From Punica granatum (Eukaryota; Streptophyta; Magnoliopsida; Myrtales; Lythraceae), in contig NC_045130.1 of NCBI RefSeq assembly GCF_007655135.1, positions 10,788,001-10,852,000 on the forward strand: a stretch of DNA of 64,000 nt. Direction: 5' to 3'. The stretch's first letter is position 1. Each line of letters starts with the position of its first letter. This document shows, piece after piece, positions 51,321 to 64,000 of the stretch. The position numbers and the translations under genes were made by a program. Under the pieces are notes generated by a model. The model saw nothing but the letters and a program-made list of their open reading frames with translations, did no database searches and was not told the DNA's origin.

Positions 51321-52536
51321 GAAAACTCTAGAGCATTTACTTCACCCGCTCGAGCACCAAACCTCAAGCTACAATGATGCGAGGCCCGTGCCCGTCAGGC
51401 TTGGCAGAAGATGGATGGAGTACCAAGGCATACGCAACTGGGATGGGCTCCTCGACCCACTGGACGATAACTTGAGGTGCGAGATCCTACGATACGGGAA
51501 TTTCGTCGAAGCAGCCTACAAGGCCTTTGACTTTGACCCATCGTCCCCGATGTATGCGAGCCGGAAGTTCTCCAAGGCATCATTGTTCGAACGGTGCGGT
51601 CTGCCTGACACTGGGTATCGGATAACTAAGAATTTGCGGGCGACCTCGGGGATTGAGTTGCCCGGTTGGGTTGAGAAGGCTCCGAGTTGGGTGGCCACCA
51701 AGTCCAGCTGGATTGGTTACGTTGCTGTTTGTGAGGATAAACGGGAGATCGCGAGGCTCGGGAGGAGGGACATTGTGATCGCTTATAGAGGAACAGCCAC
51801 TTGTTTGGAGTGGCTTGAGAATCTACGTGCAACTCTCACTCACCTTCCATCAGTAAATGGAAATAACAAATTAGGAGCTGGTGGAGACGTAAGCTGCAGC
51901 CAGCCGATGGTGGAGAGTGGCTTCTTGAGTCTCTACACCTCTCGATCCCCCGCATTCCCGAGTCTACAAGAAATGGTCAGGGAAGAGATCATGCGGCTCC
52001 TCCACTCATACCGGGATGAGCCATTAAGCCTGACCATAACTGGACATAGCCTTGGGGCTGCACTCGCCACGCTTACGGCATATGACATACAAAAGAACTT
52101 CAGTCGTCAGGCCCCACTTGTCACAGTGATCTCATTTGGTGGGCCCCGGGTTGGTGACTGGGCCTTCCGGAGCCAGTTGGAGAGGCAAGGCACAAGGGTC
52201 CTACGAATAGTGAACTCCGACGATGTAATCACCAAGGTTCCTGGCTTCACCATGGACGACAGAGATGATGCCCCAAGTAATGTGGCAGACTTCCCGAGAT
52301 GGATCCGCCGGTGCATAGCGGACACCCAATGGGTCTATGCCGAGGTGGGAAAGGAGCTCCGGCTCTGCAGCAGGAACTCTCCTTACCTGAAGGGGATCGA
52401 TGTTGCCACGTGCCATGATCTGAAGACATACTTGCACCTGGTGAATGGCTTTGTGAGCTCAAAGTGTCCCTTCAGGGCCACGGCCAAGACGCTTCTAACT
52501 CGCCATTTTAGCACGGAAAGAGTTGGTTCACACTAG
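51193..52536 (+). CDS. Class I phospholipase A1 (PLA1-I, DAD1/DONGLE-like), plastid
   Basis: A single-exon, 447-aa class 3 lipase. It has the fold's full catalytic set: Ser286 in GHSLG (284-288), Asp344 in NSDDVITKVPG, and His415 in YLHLVNGF. The family signature WMEYQGIRNWDGLLDPLD is at about residues 75-92, followed by RYGNFVEAAYKAFDFDP and IVIAYRGT. The first 60 or so residues are rich in Ser, Thr and Arg and poor in acids, as in a chloroplast transit peptide. Plant enzymes of this class cut the sn-1 acyl chain of plastid galactolipids and phospholipids; DAD1 and DONGLE start jasmonate synthesis. Which subgroup this belongs to is not resolved, so I give no symbol. The start is the first ATG after an in-frame stop at 51142-51144. 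An upstream overlapping frame and a TA tract touch the start. Confidence 0.94.
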   Translation: MRLSLRPVHPCKFTLSESPAVRSCTTTVQSARLKKTSPDIHTKKTLEHLLHPLEHQTSSYNDARPVPVRLGRRWMEYQGIRNWDGLLDPLDDNLRCEILRYGNFVEAAYKAFDFDPSSPMYASRKFSKASLFERCGLPDTGYRITKNLRATSGIELPGWVEKAPSWVATKSSWIGYVAVCEDKREIARLGRRDIVIAYRGTATCLEWLENLRATLTHLPSVNGNNKLGAGGDVSCSQPMVESGFLSLYTSRSPAFPSLQEMVREEIMRLLHSYRDEPLSLTITGHSLGAALATLTAYDIQKNFSRQAPLVTVISFGGPRVGDWAFRSQLERQGTRVLRIVNSDDVITKVPGFTMDDRDDAPSNVADFPRWIRRCIADTQWVYAEVGKELRLCSRNSPYLKGIDVATCHDLKTYLHLVNGFVSSKCPFRATAKTLLTRHFSTERVGSH

Positions 52537-55500
52537 TAACCTAGAGTCGGGACGTATGTATATATATGGTACTTCCAATTTTTTTGTACGTAGAAGATCA
52601 TATGCTAGCTAGTTTGTACAGAGTGAATTTTTTGGGGGCCAAATCTGGGGGTATATTCAGGAAAATGCCTCCTTTCTTACCAAAAAGAGTAATCCGCATT
52701 AGATTGCTCATTATGGAGAGCACAAAGCAGCAGTGGCTAATACAACACTTCTTGCCTGCTTTCCTTATATATGTGCATGCTGTCAATCCAAAGCATTAGA
52801 AGAGATATTTGTAGGTAATTATAGTGTGCGAAGATATTTTTCAAGTTGATCGCGCGAAGAAAAAAGAAGACAAAAGATAAACAGAAGGTGAGAAAAGAAA
52901 ACACGAAGATTGGGTAAAACACGGGATATCTCAATCTTATGAGTTGAGACTACGCTCGAACATTCATTTGATCTTAACAGTTAACCACAAGATACTTCCT
53001 ACAAATTCTTCCCACTCTATTTGCGGAATAAAATACAGTCATCTTAAAGACAGATGAAGAATGGGTTATACAGGACAATAAGATGGGCAAAACTTGAGCA
53101 AATTTACGAGCCAGAGAGAACTTTAAAATAAGACTGTTTTAGTAATCTTGTGTCTTACAAATGACGTTAAAAAACACCGATGAAACTGCTTCAAATTAGT
53201 AAATAAACTTTTTAATGTGGGTATCATATGTGGTTTGTAATAACTCCATATAATTGAACAAATCTTATTAATCAATCTTGATTACCTATCAAGTCGATAT
53301 GAGAAAGAATCACGGTTAAGATATTGATTTTTTTTATCATAAAGATGATTTTTCTGCAACTCCAAAATAATTTCTCCTAGAGCAACCTTGCGTTCCTTGA
53401 GTCCCCAGCCAGTGAGGCTTTCCAAAAATAAAATTGAACCCACTCCTAGACACAAAAAATGGAAAAAAAAAAAGAAAAAAGAAAAAGAAAAAGAAAAAAA
53501 GAAGAAGATTAAATTGGGATACTAGAAGTAGCATATCGTTAAAGGGTCACAGACAAAAGATTACGAAATCGGCATCAATAAAATCTGATGTTGTGGTCTC
53601 CAATAACAAAGTAGTCAACGATAATTTTGAATTCAGCAAGTGAATAAATTTTGGCTGTACATGACATTTTTTTGAATAATTTTATATTTTTTATTCAAAT
53701 AATCTTGGACAATCTTAGCTGGTTTTTGTTTACATGCAATATTATAAGGAGTAATAAAAATTTCTTAGTTGTTTCTGTTCAATAAATATCGAAGCAAAGT
53801 ACGATAATGGTCACCGACCTTCACATTGTACAATTGAGGGTCTGTCTACGCAAAAAAGAGCTGGAAAAGCTAGGATAATCATTGTTCAGTCACAACTTCG
53901 GACGGAAAGAACCCGCTCGATGTGCCTCCCGGCTGATAGTAACATAAAATCACGGTTGTGATAAAGACAGCGAGTTCGTCACACAAGATGGCTGGAAGAT
54001 CTAGATGTATCAGAATATATGATCTCTATTGGGTTATCTCCAACCATTGAACGCTTGCCGTCATGACTCACGTTGTCGCAGTACTTATCAACCATGAGGC
54101 ACCGACTTTGAATGTCCTCATAGGAGGATGCAAAACTTCTATATTTTTATTTTTCTATTTTGTTTTATTTTATACTTTTGCCTTAGTTATTTATTTAGAC
54201 GTTGATTGGGACATGCAATTCATTGAGCTGCCGTCCACGCCTAACAACTGAGTCGGTGCCCTTTGTGAAATCAAGAAAATAGTGTTTTACATTCTAAAAG
54301 TGTGTTACAATTATAGCCCTTTGTCTTGGCCTTTCATTACCTCCCGTCAAAGAAGTCCTTTTCCCATACGTTCGAGCAGATCCCTAGGCAGTCAAAAAGC
54401 CATTGAAAAGAGTGGAGGACGTGAAGAAAGATACCGAATTTCTAATTGGAGTTGATCATTATGGTTTGAAATAAATGAGAGTCACCCTCATTTTGGTCAT
54501 CTAGAGCTCACTTATCAACTGGGCAATTTTTGCTCCAAGGGGCAGTAGTTCGGTGTTTGCCACGTCCAATTTTTTCAAACAAAGGAAGTTTTAGTATGCA
54601 TGGGTTCAACATATCGAAAAGAATTTCAACCTAGGTCGACTTGCGTCCAGGTTGATTGCGTCCGTGTTATGCATAGTCCTACGGTGGATCCTGTCCTCAA
54701 AATTTCATATCTGGTTGGACTAGACATGTATATCGTATGTGTTATTGCGTGTATACATTGTTTGAAATTCTTGCCTTAATGTTTTACCACGCTTGTTTCA
54801 TTCATCCATGTATATATCATCAGTTGAAAGAGTTTTCCATCGTAATTCCGCTATTGTAATTAATTTGTTTTAGTTTTGGATCCTATAATCCTCTGATGAT
54901 CAATTGTGTTCGGTTTTGTTGTTTGCGCATTGAAGCTTGACGGGGAAGCAACAACAGTGAAAACTGAGTTAGAAAATAAAGCAACGACAGTCTCATAGGA
55001 GGAGCAACCGACCACCAATTTTTTTCAATCATAGCCGAATCCTGTTGGTTTGGTATAAGGATATAAAATAAAGAGACGTATAAATCTCACTGGAAGATCA
55101 AACTCAACTTCTCTTAGTTTCCGATCCGCGCCTTTTGCTACTACACTTCGAATTCTTCTTTACCCACCACCAATTTTAACTAGTAAAATAGTGGAAGGAC
55201 TATAAGAGTGTTCAATTTGTAAAATTTTATTATTTGGCTCATCTTCAACACAAAAGCTCAATTTAATAAATTGTGTTACTGAATCTCATATAAATCTAAT
55301 GATTTCTTTCTATTTTCCTGATGTAGAATTGACAACTCTCGACACTTATTGCGTCTATATCAATTGAAATTTAAAAGCTCACATTGGTCTAACTAATCTA
55401 AATTCAAATCGAAACCTTATATAAGGAAAAAATCTCTCGATCATGAATATTTTCTATTCATAAGACTCGAATTCGAAATCTTATTTAATGAAAAAAAAGG

Positions 55501-58500
55501 CGTGAAACCACTTAAAATGAAGAAAGACTATTGTAAAAAAAAATATATTATTACGGACTAAATTAGAAAAGCCCGATAAAGTTTACGGTCGCAAATGATA
55601 GAATTGCGGAAAACAATTTTATTGGGACCCATAGACCCACCGCATCGAAGTTCTAACTTCTGCCGCGTACGGTGCCGTTCCAAATTTGTGGGATATTAAT
55701 ATTCACTCCCAAAAATAATTTCTTTTTTACCGAACTCCAAAAATGTTTTTTTTTTTTTTGCAAAGTACACTCCAAAAATGATTGCTAAATGGCAAATGCT
55801 ACGCTAAATATGGGATATTTGCACTTCGCACCTATAGCTCGTGCATAGTCTATATTGCACCTAAAGGATACAAATTGTCTCATTATGCACCCCGAGATTC
55901 CAGTTTTTTTATTCCAATTTGCAGCACGACCATAAATCCATGAAACAATTTGACTGCTCTTGAAGTTGTTAGACCTATGCTTTGTCGATCTCAATACTAA
56001 TTGGTGCTTCTTTCCCTACTGTTATTCGGCTTTACAGCGATTATTGATCTTGATTGGTATGGCTATTTTCCGCGGGGAAAGAAAAGGTTTTCTTTTTGGC
56101 CATTTGAAGTTGATGTCTATAATTACTTATCAAAAAAAAGTTGATGTCTATAAATTTTCCACTTGAAATGTTCTTGATGGGGAAAGTTTTAATCTCTATA
56201 ATTTGCAAATGGTCCTGCTTCTGATATCTTTTTCTTTGTGTTGATCATTCATCTTAGTTAATCATTTGTTAAGGTGACGATGAATCGACCAACGAACAAA
56301 CTGTTTGAAAATGTGGAGAAAGTGTAACTCACTTGAAAGGACTGCATATCAGATGTTACATGTGGTGCAAGGGCCAGGATAGGAATAAGGATTCCATAGC
56401 ACAGTAGTACTATTTGCGGCCGTGACTTTCTAGAAAAAGTTTTTTCTTTTTTTTTTAATTACAAATTTCAAACAAAACAATGACTTTCTGGAGTTGTTTC
56501 ACTTAAAAGTACCACGGTCCACAATAATATGGCTAGATTGCACCATCTATGAAGGTAAATTTTCGGACCAGAGTGGGCGCATCTGTTTACGATTTTGAAT
56601 TCATAAAAACATTCTCGTTTAATTACTCACAGAGAGTTCAAGCAGTCAGTCCGATTTTCCAATCAACTTCATTTACATTTTCATGCATTGGCTCTTTCAT
56701 GTTCCAATACATCACTATTGATCGATTTCGGGATCCGTTTTGTATCTACATTTCCATGTACCAATAAACTTTATCTACATTTTCATGTTCCAATACATCA
56801 CTACTTGTTAACCGTACATCTTAATGGATCTAAGTTATCAAGAAGATTAGAATCATATCAACGAGAGTATGAGATTGGAATTGGGATGCTATAGTACTAA
56901 TTAATCGCAATTGTGAATTTCTAGCAAAAGGATTCGGATAACAGATTTCAAACAAAACAAACTTAGAAGGCATCCTGATTGAGACTAAGGTGATGTTTGA
57001 TTGAACTTATATTTAATCAACTATTAAAAATTAAATACTCAAATTTTAAGCACTCAATGGAATAAGTGCTTAATTAACTAAGTAAAAATTGTTTGGTGGA
57101 GCAAGTGTAAAAAATTTGAAGTTCTTTCATGTCGTATTTACTTGATAACCCAATTTTTTCCCTTTCTTTTACTTTTAACCCACTCTTTTAATATTATATT
57201 TTTCACATGAATACTAAAAAAAATGATTTTTTTAAGCGGTGATCGATTGCAGATGGAGGGGGGCGATGGTGGTTCCGGCTCTAGACACCATCTCCCAGGT
57301 GAGGTTGGTCCTTGATGGTTAAATGCCGCGACTCTCTTAGTATATACACATGTTTCAGTCACTTAAAATTGAAATTCATGTATCATAACCAATGTTTTTG
57401 ACATCCTCTCTGTCAAATGAACTTACTTAGTTGTAGACACTAAATTTTGGTAAATTCTAAAATTATATATATGTCCGAGAAATCAGCATATATACTTTGC
57501 AAATATTATGCTAGGCCGACCTTAAAATTTGGGCCAAAAAATTATGTGCATTGTTTCATGACTTTGGGCCTATATATTAGAGGAGTTGATTTATAGGGGC
57601 TCATCAATTAGTCCATAGTCAGGCCACGCTTCAAGAATGATTTATTCAAAATTATCGAGAAATATGAAAGCCCAAAATTAGTCTGTTCCTCCTTCGTTGG
57701 GGTTAGAATTGAAGAATTAAATGATGTGGCTAGAAGTGAGCAAATCAAAAGCTGGGGGTTGAATTGAAAAGATGCAAAATGAGCAATTAAACTCATAATG
57801 CATGTTTCCATAAAAAGATGATCTTATATATATAGATACAGATATATGTATATTCCCATACATTGTTTTTTTTTCTTTTTTTTGGTTTTGGTAAGATCTC
57901 GTGGTACTCTGAGTTTATTAGTTGAGAATAATCCCCACTTGGATGTCACCTTGTCCAAACTGCAAATTACTTTCGGTGTATTTTGAATATTCACCGTACA
58001 TAAAGTCCATCAAATGCTATCGAATTTATTCATGAAAAGTCGATCACTTTGACAAATGCTTGGCAGTTGAGGCTACCGTTGTTAAGTTACATGCATGCTT
58101 AATCATCATGAAAACGTGGAGGCATGTGTTTGGCGAGCTTAATTAGTAAGGATGAGGAAAAGGAAAGGAGAAGAAGTGCGGCTACCACTCTCTGTCTCTG
58201 ATATCCAATTTAAAACTTTTATTGTCAACCCTTGTCATCATTAATATATTTTCTTTTCCACAAATGCTGAAAGACATAGAGAAAAAGGGATCTAATGGAT
58301 CATATGCATCATTGCCCACTACGTCCGAGCATTGCATTGTCTCAGGACTCTCAAAATTAGCTAGGCTAGCTAGTATATACATATGCCCATATTGTAATGC
58401 TCTATTGGAGTCCATAGCAAAGCTGTTTGTACCATTTACAAATGGGGGAGTGATATAAATGCGAGGCTGAATAAGGCAAATCATCACAAGTGGCTCTTAT

Positions 58501-59889
58501 CCTAATGGAAAGTCCAAGGATCGATGATGATTTGAAAAAATTCATCAAGAGCAAATGATTTATTCTTGAATACATCATTTCTTGCAGGTCATACACTAAA
58601 CTATAGTGAAAAGCAAGATTAGACGTAAATAGCTCCGTTATCTTTTTTCTGATAACTCATATAAGCAAAGTCATTAATAAAAGATGGCAAAAGAGCCAGA
58701 TGTCTCACAGATGATAATAAAGGAGTAACATCATAATGAAATTACTGAGATAGTAACTCCTTTGGAACGACGGAGCAAAGACAGCAAACAAAAGAGTAAG
58801 TTAAATCCAAGAGACAAAATCATGAAATCTCTGGATATCGAACTTTGCCAAAAGAGTCAGCAAACGGGTTTTCTTCCCTAAAGGAGTGTTGATATCTCAC
58901 GCATTTGAAGTGTTCATAGCTTCGGATCCTTTAAGTGAAGCTGCCAAAAAGAAGTGCCTCACATCCTCCGAATGATTTCCACACACAGCAAACCTGGGCT
59001 GGGCTTATTTTTTATTTTTTATTTTGGTTCATGAAGATTATGTTTGTGATTTTTTTTTTTCTTTTGAAGAGAAGATAGTGGTTGCCCTAAAGATTGACGT
59101 GATCAATAGAGTGCTTCCAGATCAGCTTATTCAGCACATCACTGTGCATTTTGCGGCAAAAAAAGAATTAATTGCAATTTGCCTGGAGGTTGGTAACTAT
59201 CCTTTCTTCCCGGCTTAAAAAAAAAAGAGTCAATATTGGGTGAGTATTACTTATCCATTTAGATATATAACACCCAATAAAAATGCCTGAAAGTAAAAAA
59301 TTGATATCACAATAGTCCACAGATTCCCATTTATGAGCATTTTGATTGACTTTTACTCATTCAAAATACATGAATAATACTCATTGAATATTTTTTCTTA
59401 AAAAGAAAAAAAGTCCTTCGCAATTGAAAGCACCAATTTCATTAATGGACTCATTACTACATGATTGTGTGCTATATTTTAGGAAATTAAATAGCATCAT
59501 ATCTCAATATTGAGCTATTTAATATTTTAGGATTTTATTATATGATTTGATGCCCGATTTAAATCCAATTCGTTACAGATTTAGATTTAGTTTCTTGATT
59601 TTCATTTAGTCATTTGACCTAAAAATAGGCTACCAGTTTGTATGATTTCTGAGTCAGTCATAATAACAAACTAGTCATTTAACCCGCGAGAAAATATTGG
59701 ATAGGTAACACACAATCATTTGGCTGTGTAAAACTCTACTATTACATGACAAGTGTCCCCTTATATAGCGTGTCATTAAGGAGTGGAGTTCTACAAAACC
59801 AAGTGGTGTGTATTACTCACCCAATATTTTTTCCTAACTCGTGTGTTGCGCGGACTTTTCTGTAATTTTTTTATTTTATATTAATATAT

Positions 59890-60518
59890 TGTATTCATGT
59901 ATTTTACAATAACAAAAAATTTGAAATAAATAATCTCCTCGAAAATATCTAATATATAAATATACATTACGAAAATTAAAAAAATAATTATGAAAATGTG
60001 GAAAAATCTAGATATATATATACATGGGAAGTAAAAGGTCGATCGTCCACAAACTGAGAGTTACGAACAGATAATCCTCATCAATCAAATGAATAGCTCT
60101 CATGATATGAGTCTCAATTACATGATATAGATATAAATTTAGAGTCTCTACTCCCATGATTTTGGCCCTACTACTGCTATTTATTCTTGATCTTTCCGAA
60201 CCCTCTTCTCCTCTTACTTCTAAATTTCTTCATCGTGGCTTTTCCATTCATATAACAAAATGAAACTGATTTAAGAGTTATAAAGGCAAAGGCTCTCCTT
60301 CGTCTCACTTTTAAGTATCCATGTATTTTACAATAACAAAAAAATTAAAATAAATAATCTCCCCGAAAATATCTAATATATAAATATACATTGCGAAAAT
60401 TTAAAAAATAATTAAATCTAATAAATTTAAGAAATCAACGTGCACGGGAAGCTTATAAATATAAAGTTCTATACTATTATATAAAGGCAAGGCTCTCCTT
60501 CGTCTCACTTTTAAGTTT
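59890..60518. repeat. Interleaved direct repeats
   Basis: A block of about 95-100 bp ('catgtattttacaataacaa' to 'cgaaaatt') occurs at about 59895-59990 and 60320-60402. A second 34-bp block ('ggctctccttcgtctcactt' core) occurs at 60282-60316 and 60484-60518. The pattern suggests a local duplication of a transposon-derived unit, possibly Helitron-like, but no diagnostic end was confirmed. Confidence 0.6.
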
Positions 60519-62507
60519 TAAAAATACCCTTTTCACATGAACTTCAAATTTTGTGAGTCACTAAGTTGAGGTTGGTATGGTAATTAACCAATGAATGACT
60601 ACCCATCCCGATTTTCTTCCCACCTTTTTTTTTTAATGTTCTCATACAATTTTTTATTAAATTATCGAGCTTTTTGATTATATCATTGCTAATAGTTATG
60701 TCGTTTATCTTACAAATGTGACGTGGGGTCAAACTCTAGTACATATTATGAACAAGTGTATCATTGTCTATAGAGACATAATATAATCTTGGTATTGGAG
60801 CATAATAGCTCTCCACCAATACAAGAATCTGGCAAAATTAGTCTAAGAGTCATCACAATTTGAGACAAACTAGTGAAAATGTTAGGCTTCCGCCTCATCT
60901 CTCCACCGAAAAAAATAGTGAAAATGGTAATTTTCTTTCGGAAAATTATCAAGTAATTTGATGTCCTTTGATTGGTAATATTATTTATGCCATCGGAATT
61001 AGTAATAAAACCTCTCACAAGACTATATTATATTGGAAGACCTTTTTTTTTTTTTTTTTGAGGGGGAAGCTTCTGCCGTATCTCTCTACTCTTCTCTCTC
61101 CCTAACGAGCTCCCAAGCATAACGCGGAAGGGAGAGAGTCAGAAGCCAAGCTCATTGATTGGAAATTAAACACCAAAAATTTGTCAATTTTAGGGTAAAT
61201 GTCACTATACCTAAACCTTTTCTAGAAATATTGGTTTTGTTTCTTTGGGTGCAAAGTCAAATTAATGTCGATCTATTCTTCTGATCAATTTATCTTCTCG
61301 GAATATCTCCATGGATCAGACTTAACTATCAGTTGGACATAACCGCTTATAACAGAGAATGTTCTGTTATTGGAAACAACGATAATCAACGTGCACGGGA
61401 ATCAACTCATAGGTTGAGTGCATGCGCGCACCAGTATCTACGGCATTATGGATTTAGAGGGCCACTATTGGGGAAATTATTGTATGGAATGCCCTCACCA
61501 ATATGATTCCCCAATATGGTTAATTAGAGAGCATCTATATACAATACTAAAAGCCAAGTCAATACGCGAAGTGTGACTTCTTGGACCTTAATATCTTGCT
61601 ATATTTCAATCTCCACCTTTGCATGGGACATTTTTATGAATATGTAAATTTTATGTTTTTAGTAGAATGTATATTTTCAAATTAAAAACTATATTAAAAA
61701 TGTAAAAACAGTTAGCTTTTATCCGTCTGACCCGTGTATATGCGCATGTCCATTGTCTAGATTTAATTAGTTTTCATGAATTGCTAAACTCATTTTAGCC
61801 TAAAACTGTCAAATTAAATTTGATTTCTTAAATTTATTAGATTAAATAATTTGCTAATCGGTATTCCGTATACCGGTGAAACTTGGGATTAAATCATACT
61901 AATATACCAGATAAATTTTCTTGCGTTTCATGCTTTAATGTCAAATGATCCAGTAAATATTCGGTTGATTGATGCCACATATTAGCTTGAGTGACAGCCA
62001 TTAAAGACATGTGCAGGCAAAAATCATGTAGTCCTCTATCTAAAAAAGTACACAAAACGAGATGTCCTTTCTAAAAATAGAAGCAACGAGAGAAAATGGA
62101 GCAGTGTGGTTATAGTCATTATCCTTGCCCTGTCATAGACCCGTTATTATTTAATTTTATTTTTAAAAAATTGACGTGTTAATCATGCAAATTCATTGTG
62201 CCTTTTCTTAAATAATGTGATCATTGTAATTGCAAGAAAGAAGGTCTTACGAAAGACAGACCAATGATAAAAAGATTAGGAAGACAACGACAAAGTTAGT
62301 TAAAAAGCAAGAAAAAATAAAAAATAATAAAGTGAACAATAGAAGAGAAGTATATCACCAAGTAGTTTAGGAGAGTGTTACATCTAAACAGTAAAATTCT
62401 ATATAATTTTTTTGGCTAACCATTCAATAAAATCATTTGATTATCTACAACGCGCTGGTATAAAAGAAAATTATGCCTCCTCACCATTTTATAGCTCACT
62501 TTAATAG

Positions 62508-62698
62508 CATGTTTGTTTTCAGGGTTAAAATCACAAAAAATTCAACTTTAATTTTAATTTTAACTCAACACACTACACAACAAAAATACACATTTCCCAA
62601 GTCAAAAATTTTAACTTTAACTTTAACTCAACACACTACACAACATTTGTCCACAATTAAAATCAAAGTTACTTTAACTCTAAAACCAAACACACCGT
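62508..62698 (+). mobile_element. MITE copy, GTTTG-terminus family
   Basis: 'gcatgtttgttttcagggtt' at the left and 'ctaaaaccaaacacacc' at the right are inverted ends. The core 'aactcaacacactacacaac' is internally duplicated (62570 and 62628). Same family as 36465-36746. Confidence 0.65.
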
Positions 62699-62946
62699 AA
62701 ATTTCTCCTCTACCACCAAAAAAGAAAATCCTCAATAATTTCTCGTATGACAATTCAATTTTGTTTCTTTATTAAAAAAAAAGTTCATAACCTAGTTTAA
62801 GATGGGAAAAGCGAAACAAATAATACAAAAGTGCCCTAGTAATGATCAAATTCATGATTTTTATGTTTCGAGTCGTAGCGACTTGTATCGCTAAATCAAA
62901 CCCCTTTCCTTTTCCTCTGACAAATCATAGAAGCACACGTACATAC

Positions 62947-62996
<50 letters not shown>

Positions 62997-63003
62997 TTGG
63001 TAC

Positions 63004-63783
63004 CAGTGTTATCAGAATCAGATCGGACCGGGCGGTTCGATCGGTCAGACCGAAAATCGGATCTATGTCCGGTCCGGTAGCTTAAAAACCGAAAATACAT
63101 AAATAAACCGGTGAACCCAAAAAACCGGACGGTTTTTAGACAAACCCATGTGAACCGGCCGGTTCATGGGTGGTTCAGAATTTTTTAAAGAAAAATCGCA
63201 AAATGCATAACTCAGAGGTTGTGATTCGAGGCAGGGGAAGACGGGTGGATCGAGGGTGGACAGAGAAGGGGTAGACGAAGAGCAGCAGAGAGAGTCGAGA
63301 TCGCCTAGAGAGTCGGGCAGAGATTCGTTGAAGGAATTCCTTCCAAGGCTCAAGATGGTGAGTTCCTGAAGCTGACAGAGGAGAGAGAAGGAGTTGAGGG
63401 GAGAGAGAGAGGGGTGGGGTACATGCAGTTGCAGGTTTCAAATGGAGGCAATTCATCTACTAGAAGAAAGGGACAATTAGTTCTTCTCGATCAAGGCCTT
63501 ATTCCCACATTGCATGCCAAGTCTGCTCTGGGTATGAACAGATATACACACGCTATATTTGACAAGTTTTTTTTAGGTTTCGATGCTTATTTCTATCTTT
63601 CGTTCAAACTAGGGTTATTTTTGAAAGAATAAGAAAATTTTGGGTGTATTTTTATAATAATTATGTATTATATAATTTTTAATTAAAATGTGCGGTTCGA
63701 CCCATCGAATCCGGTTGAACCCATCGAACACGTGAATCCATACCTTGACCGATTCGACATCCGGTCCAGTTTTGATAATACTG
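63004..63783. mobile_element. hAT-type non-autonomous element with gene-like interior
   Basis: The left end CAGTGTTATCAGAATC and the inward-read right end CAGTATTATCAAAACTGG form a terminal inverted repeat. An 8-bp target duplication with one mismatch flanks it: CTTGGTAC (62996-63003) and CTCGGTAC (63784-63791). This is the hAT signature. Subterminal parts are packed with cggttcgac/ggaccgg motifs on both sides. The interior (about 63180-63640) is GC-richer and GA-rich, with a frame on each strand, and could be captured gene sequence. No transposase is present. Confidence 0.85.
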
Positions 63784-64000
63784 CTCGGTACCAATTAAAA
63801 TAAGTATATGCTTCCTACCAAAAAAAAAAAAGTATATGCTATATGAAGAGCACAACATACATAACTTCTCGCCATTATTTAGAAAAAATGAATGTCCCTT
63901 CTCCCATATCTCAACCTTCTTCGAAACTGAAAATGAACTCCTTTGTCCAATCCAACTCCTCCTTCAGACTTGCCAATAGCAGCCCGAAAAAATTAGAAAA
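63784..64000. other. Window end, nothing recognised
   Basis: A short AT-rich stretch. 'agtatatgct' is repeated at 63803 and 63831. No gene seen. Confidence 0.5.

Larger units (their letters stand above)
52537..63003. other. Intergenic, no gene seen; scattered repeats
   Basis: The first 300 bp are presumably the PLA1 3' UTR. A (GAAAA)n-like purine run is at 53459-53505. 53800-54260 and 54890-55160 are less AT-rich and have a retrotransposon-like feel ('gtcggtgccctttgtgaaa' at about 54252), but no ends were found. A degraded SINE-like stretch is at about 55375-55510, and 58640-58960 may be a LINE remnant on the minus strand. Direct repeats are at 59890-60415 and a MITE at 62508-62698. A (TA)n tract is at about 62958-62994. 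Open frames here lack recognisable domains. Confidence 0.5.

Noticed and set aside
58182..58596. Overlapping frames of 64-101 codons on both strands
   Set aside because: No recognisable domain, no splice or promoter context, and the frames on opposite strands shadow each other.
61533..61757. Possible small Helitron (TCTATATAC... start, ...CTAG end)
   Set aside because: No 3' hairpin adjoins the CTAG and the flanks are not A and T as expected, so the ends are probably chance.

Overview
The window is plant nuclear DNA, almost certainly from an angiosperm and probably a eudicot. The evidence is genes with GT-AG introns, AT-rich intergenic DNA, a ribosomal-protein promoter with plant telo-box and site II motifs, a plastid-type class I phospholipase A1, a PPR-type pseudogene, and plant transposons (TRIM, MULE foldback, CACTA, hAT, SINE). 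I cannot name the species. Three genes look intact; the other two gene-like loci are pseudogenes. Most of the 64 kb is repeat-derived or featureless AT-rich DNA.

Layout. 1-11.1 kb is intergenic and holds a TRIM retroelement (2297-2830), a MITE (about 1085-1285) and a SINE (about 6691-6853). At 11110-17482 (+) lies a seven-exon gene for a 350-aa RWD plus RING E3 ubiquitin ligase of the RNF25 type. 17.5-21.1 kb has no gene I can support. At 21133-22290 (-) is the four-exon gene for ribosomal protein eL13 (RPL13), with a probable leader exon and a textbook plant ribosomal-protein promoter near 22930-23035. Just across that promoter, on the + strand, a PPR-protein pseudogene (about 23169-24640) is full of stops and frameshifts. 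It is cut off by a diverged duplicate of the 3' two thirds of the RNF25-type gene (about 24648-29230). That duplicate is itself a pseudogene: it has lost exons 1-3, most of exon 7, a splice acceptor, its reading frame and several zinc ligands.

29-50.8 kb is gene-poor and transposon-rich: a foldback element (about 30600-31070), a tRNA-like SINE, a second TRIM with a perfect 5-bp target duplication (32695-33198), a CACTA-type element with a nested SINE (33286-34399), and two related hairpin MULE-type elements with separate perfect 9-bp target duplications (38531-38936 and 39233-39630). At 51193-52536 (+) is an intronless 447-aa plastid-type PLA1-I lipase gene, with a TATA box about 210 bp upstream and a (TA)n tract touching its start region. 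The rest is AT-rich and ends with a hAT-type non-autonomous element at 63004-63783.

The genes form no operon or cluster. The likely functional link is loose: a ribosomal protein and an E3 ligase of a family tied in animals to stalled-ribosome ubiquitination sit about 4 kb apart. The main structural story is a partial tandem duplication that joined a broken E3-ligase gene to a broken PPR gene, plus well-preserved examples of several non-autonomous transposon classes.
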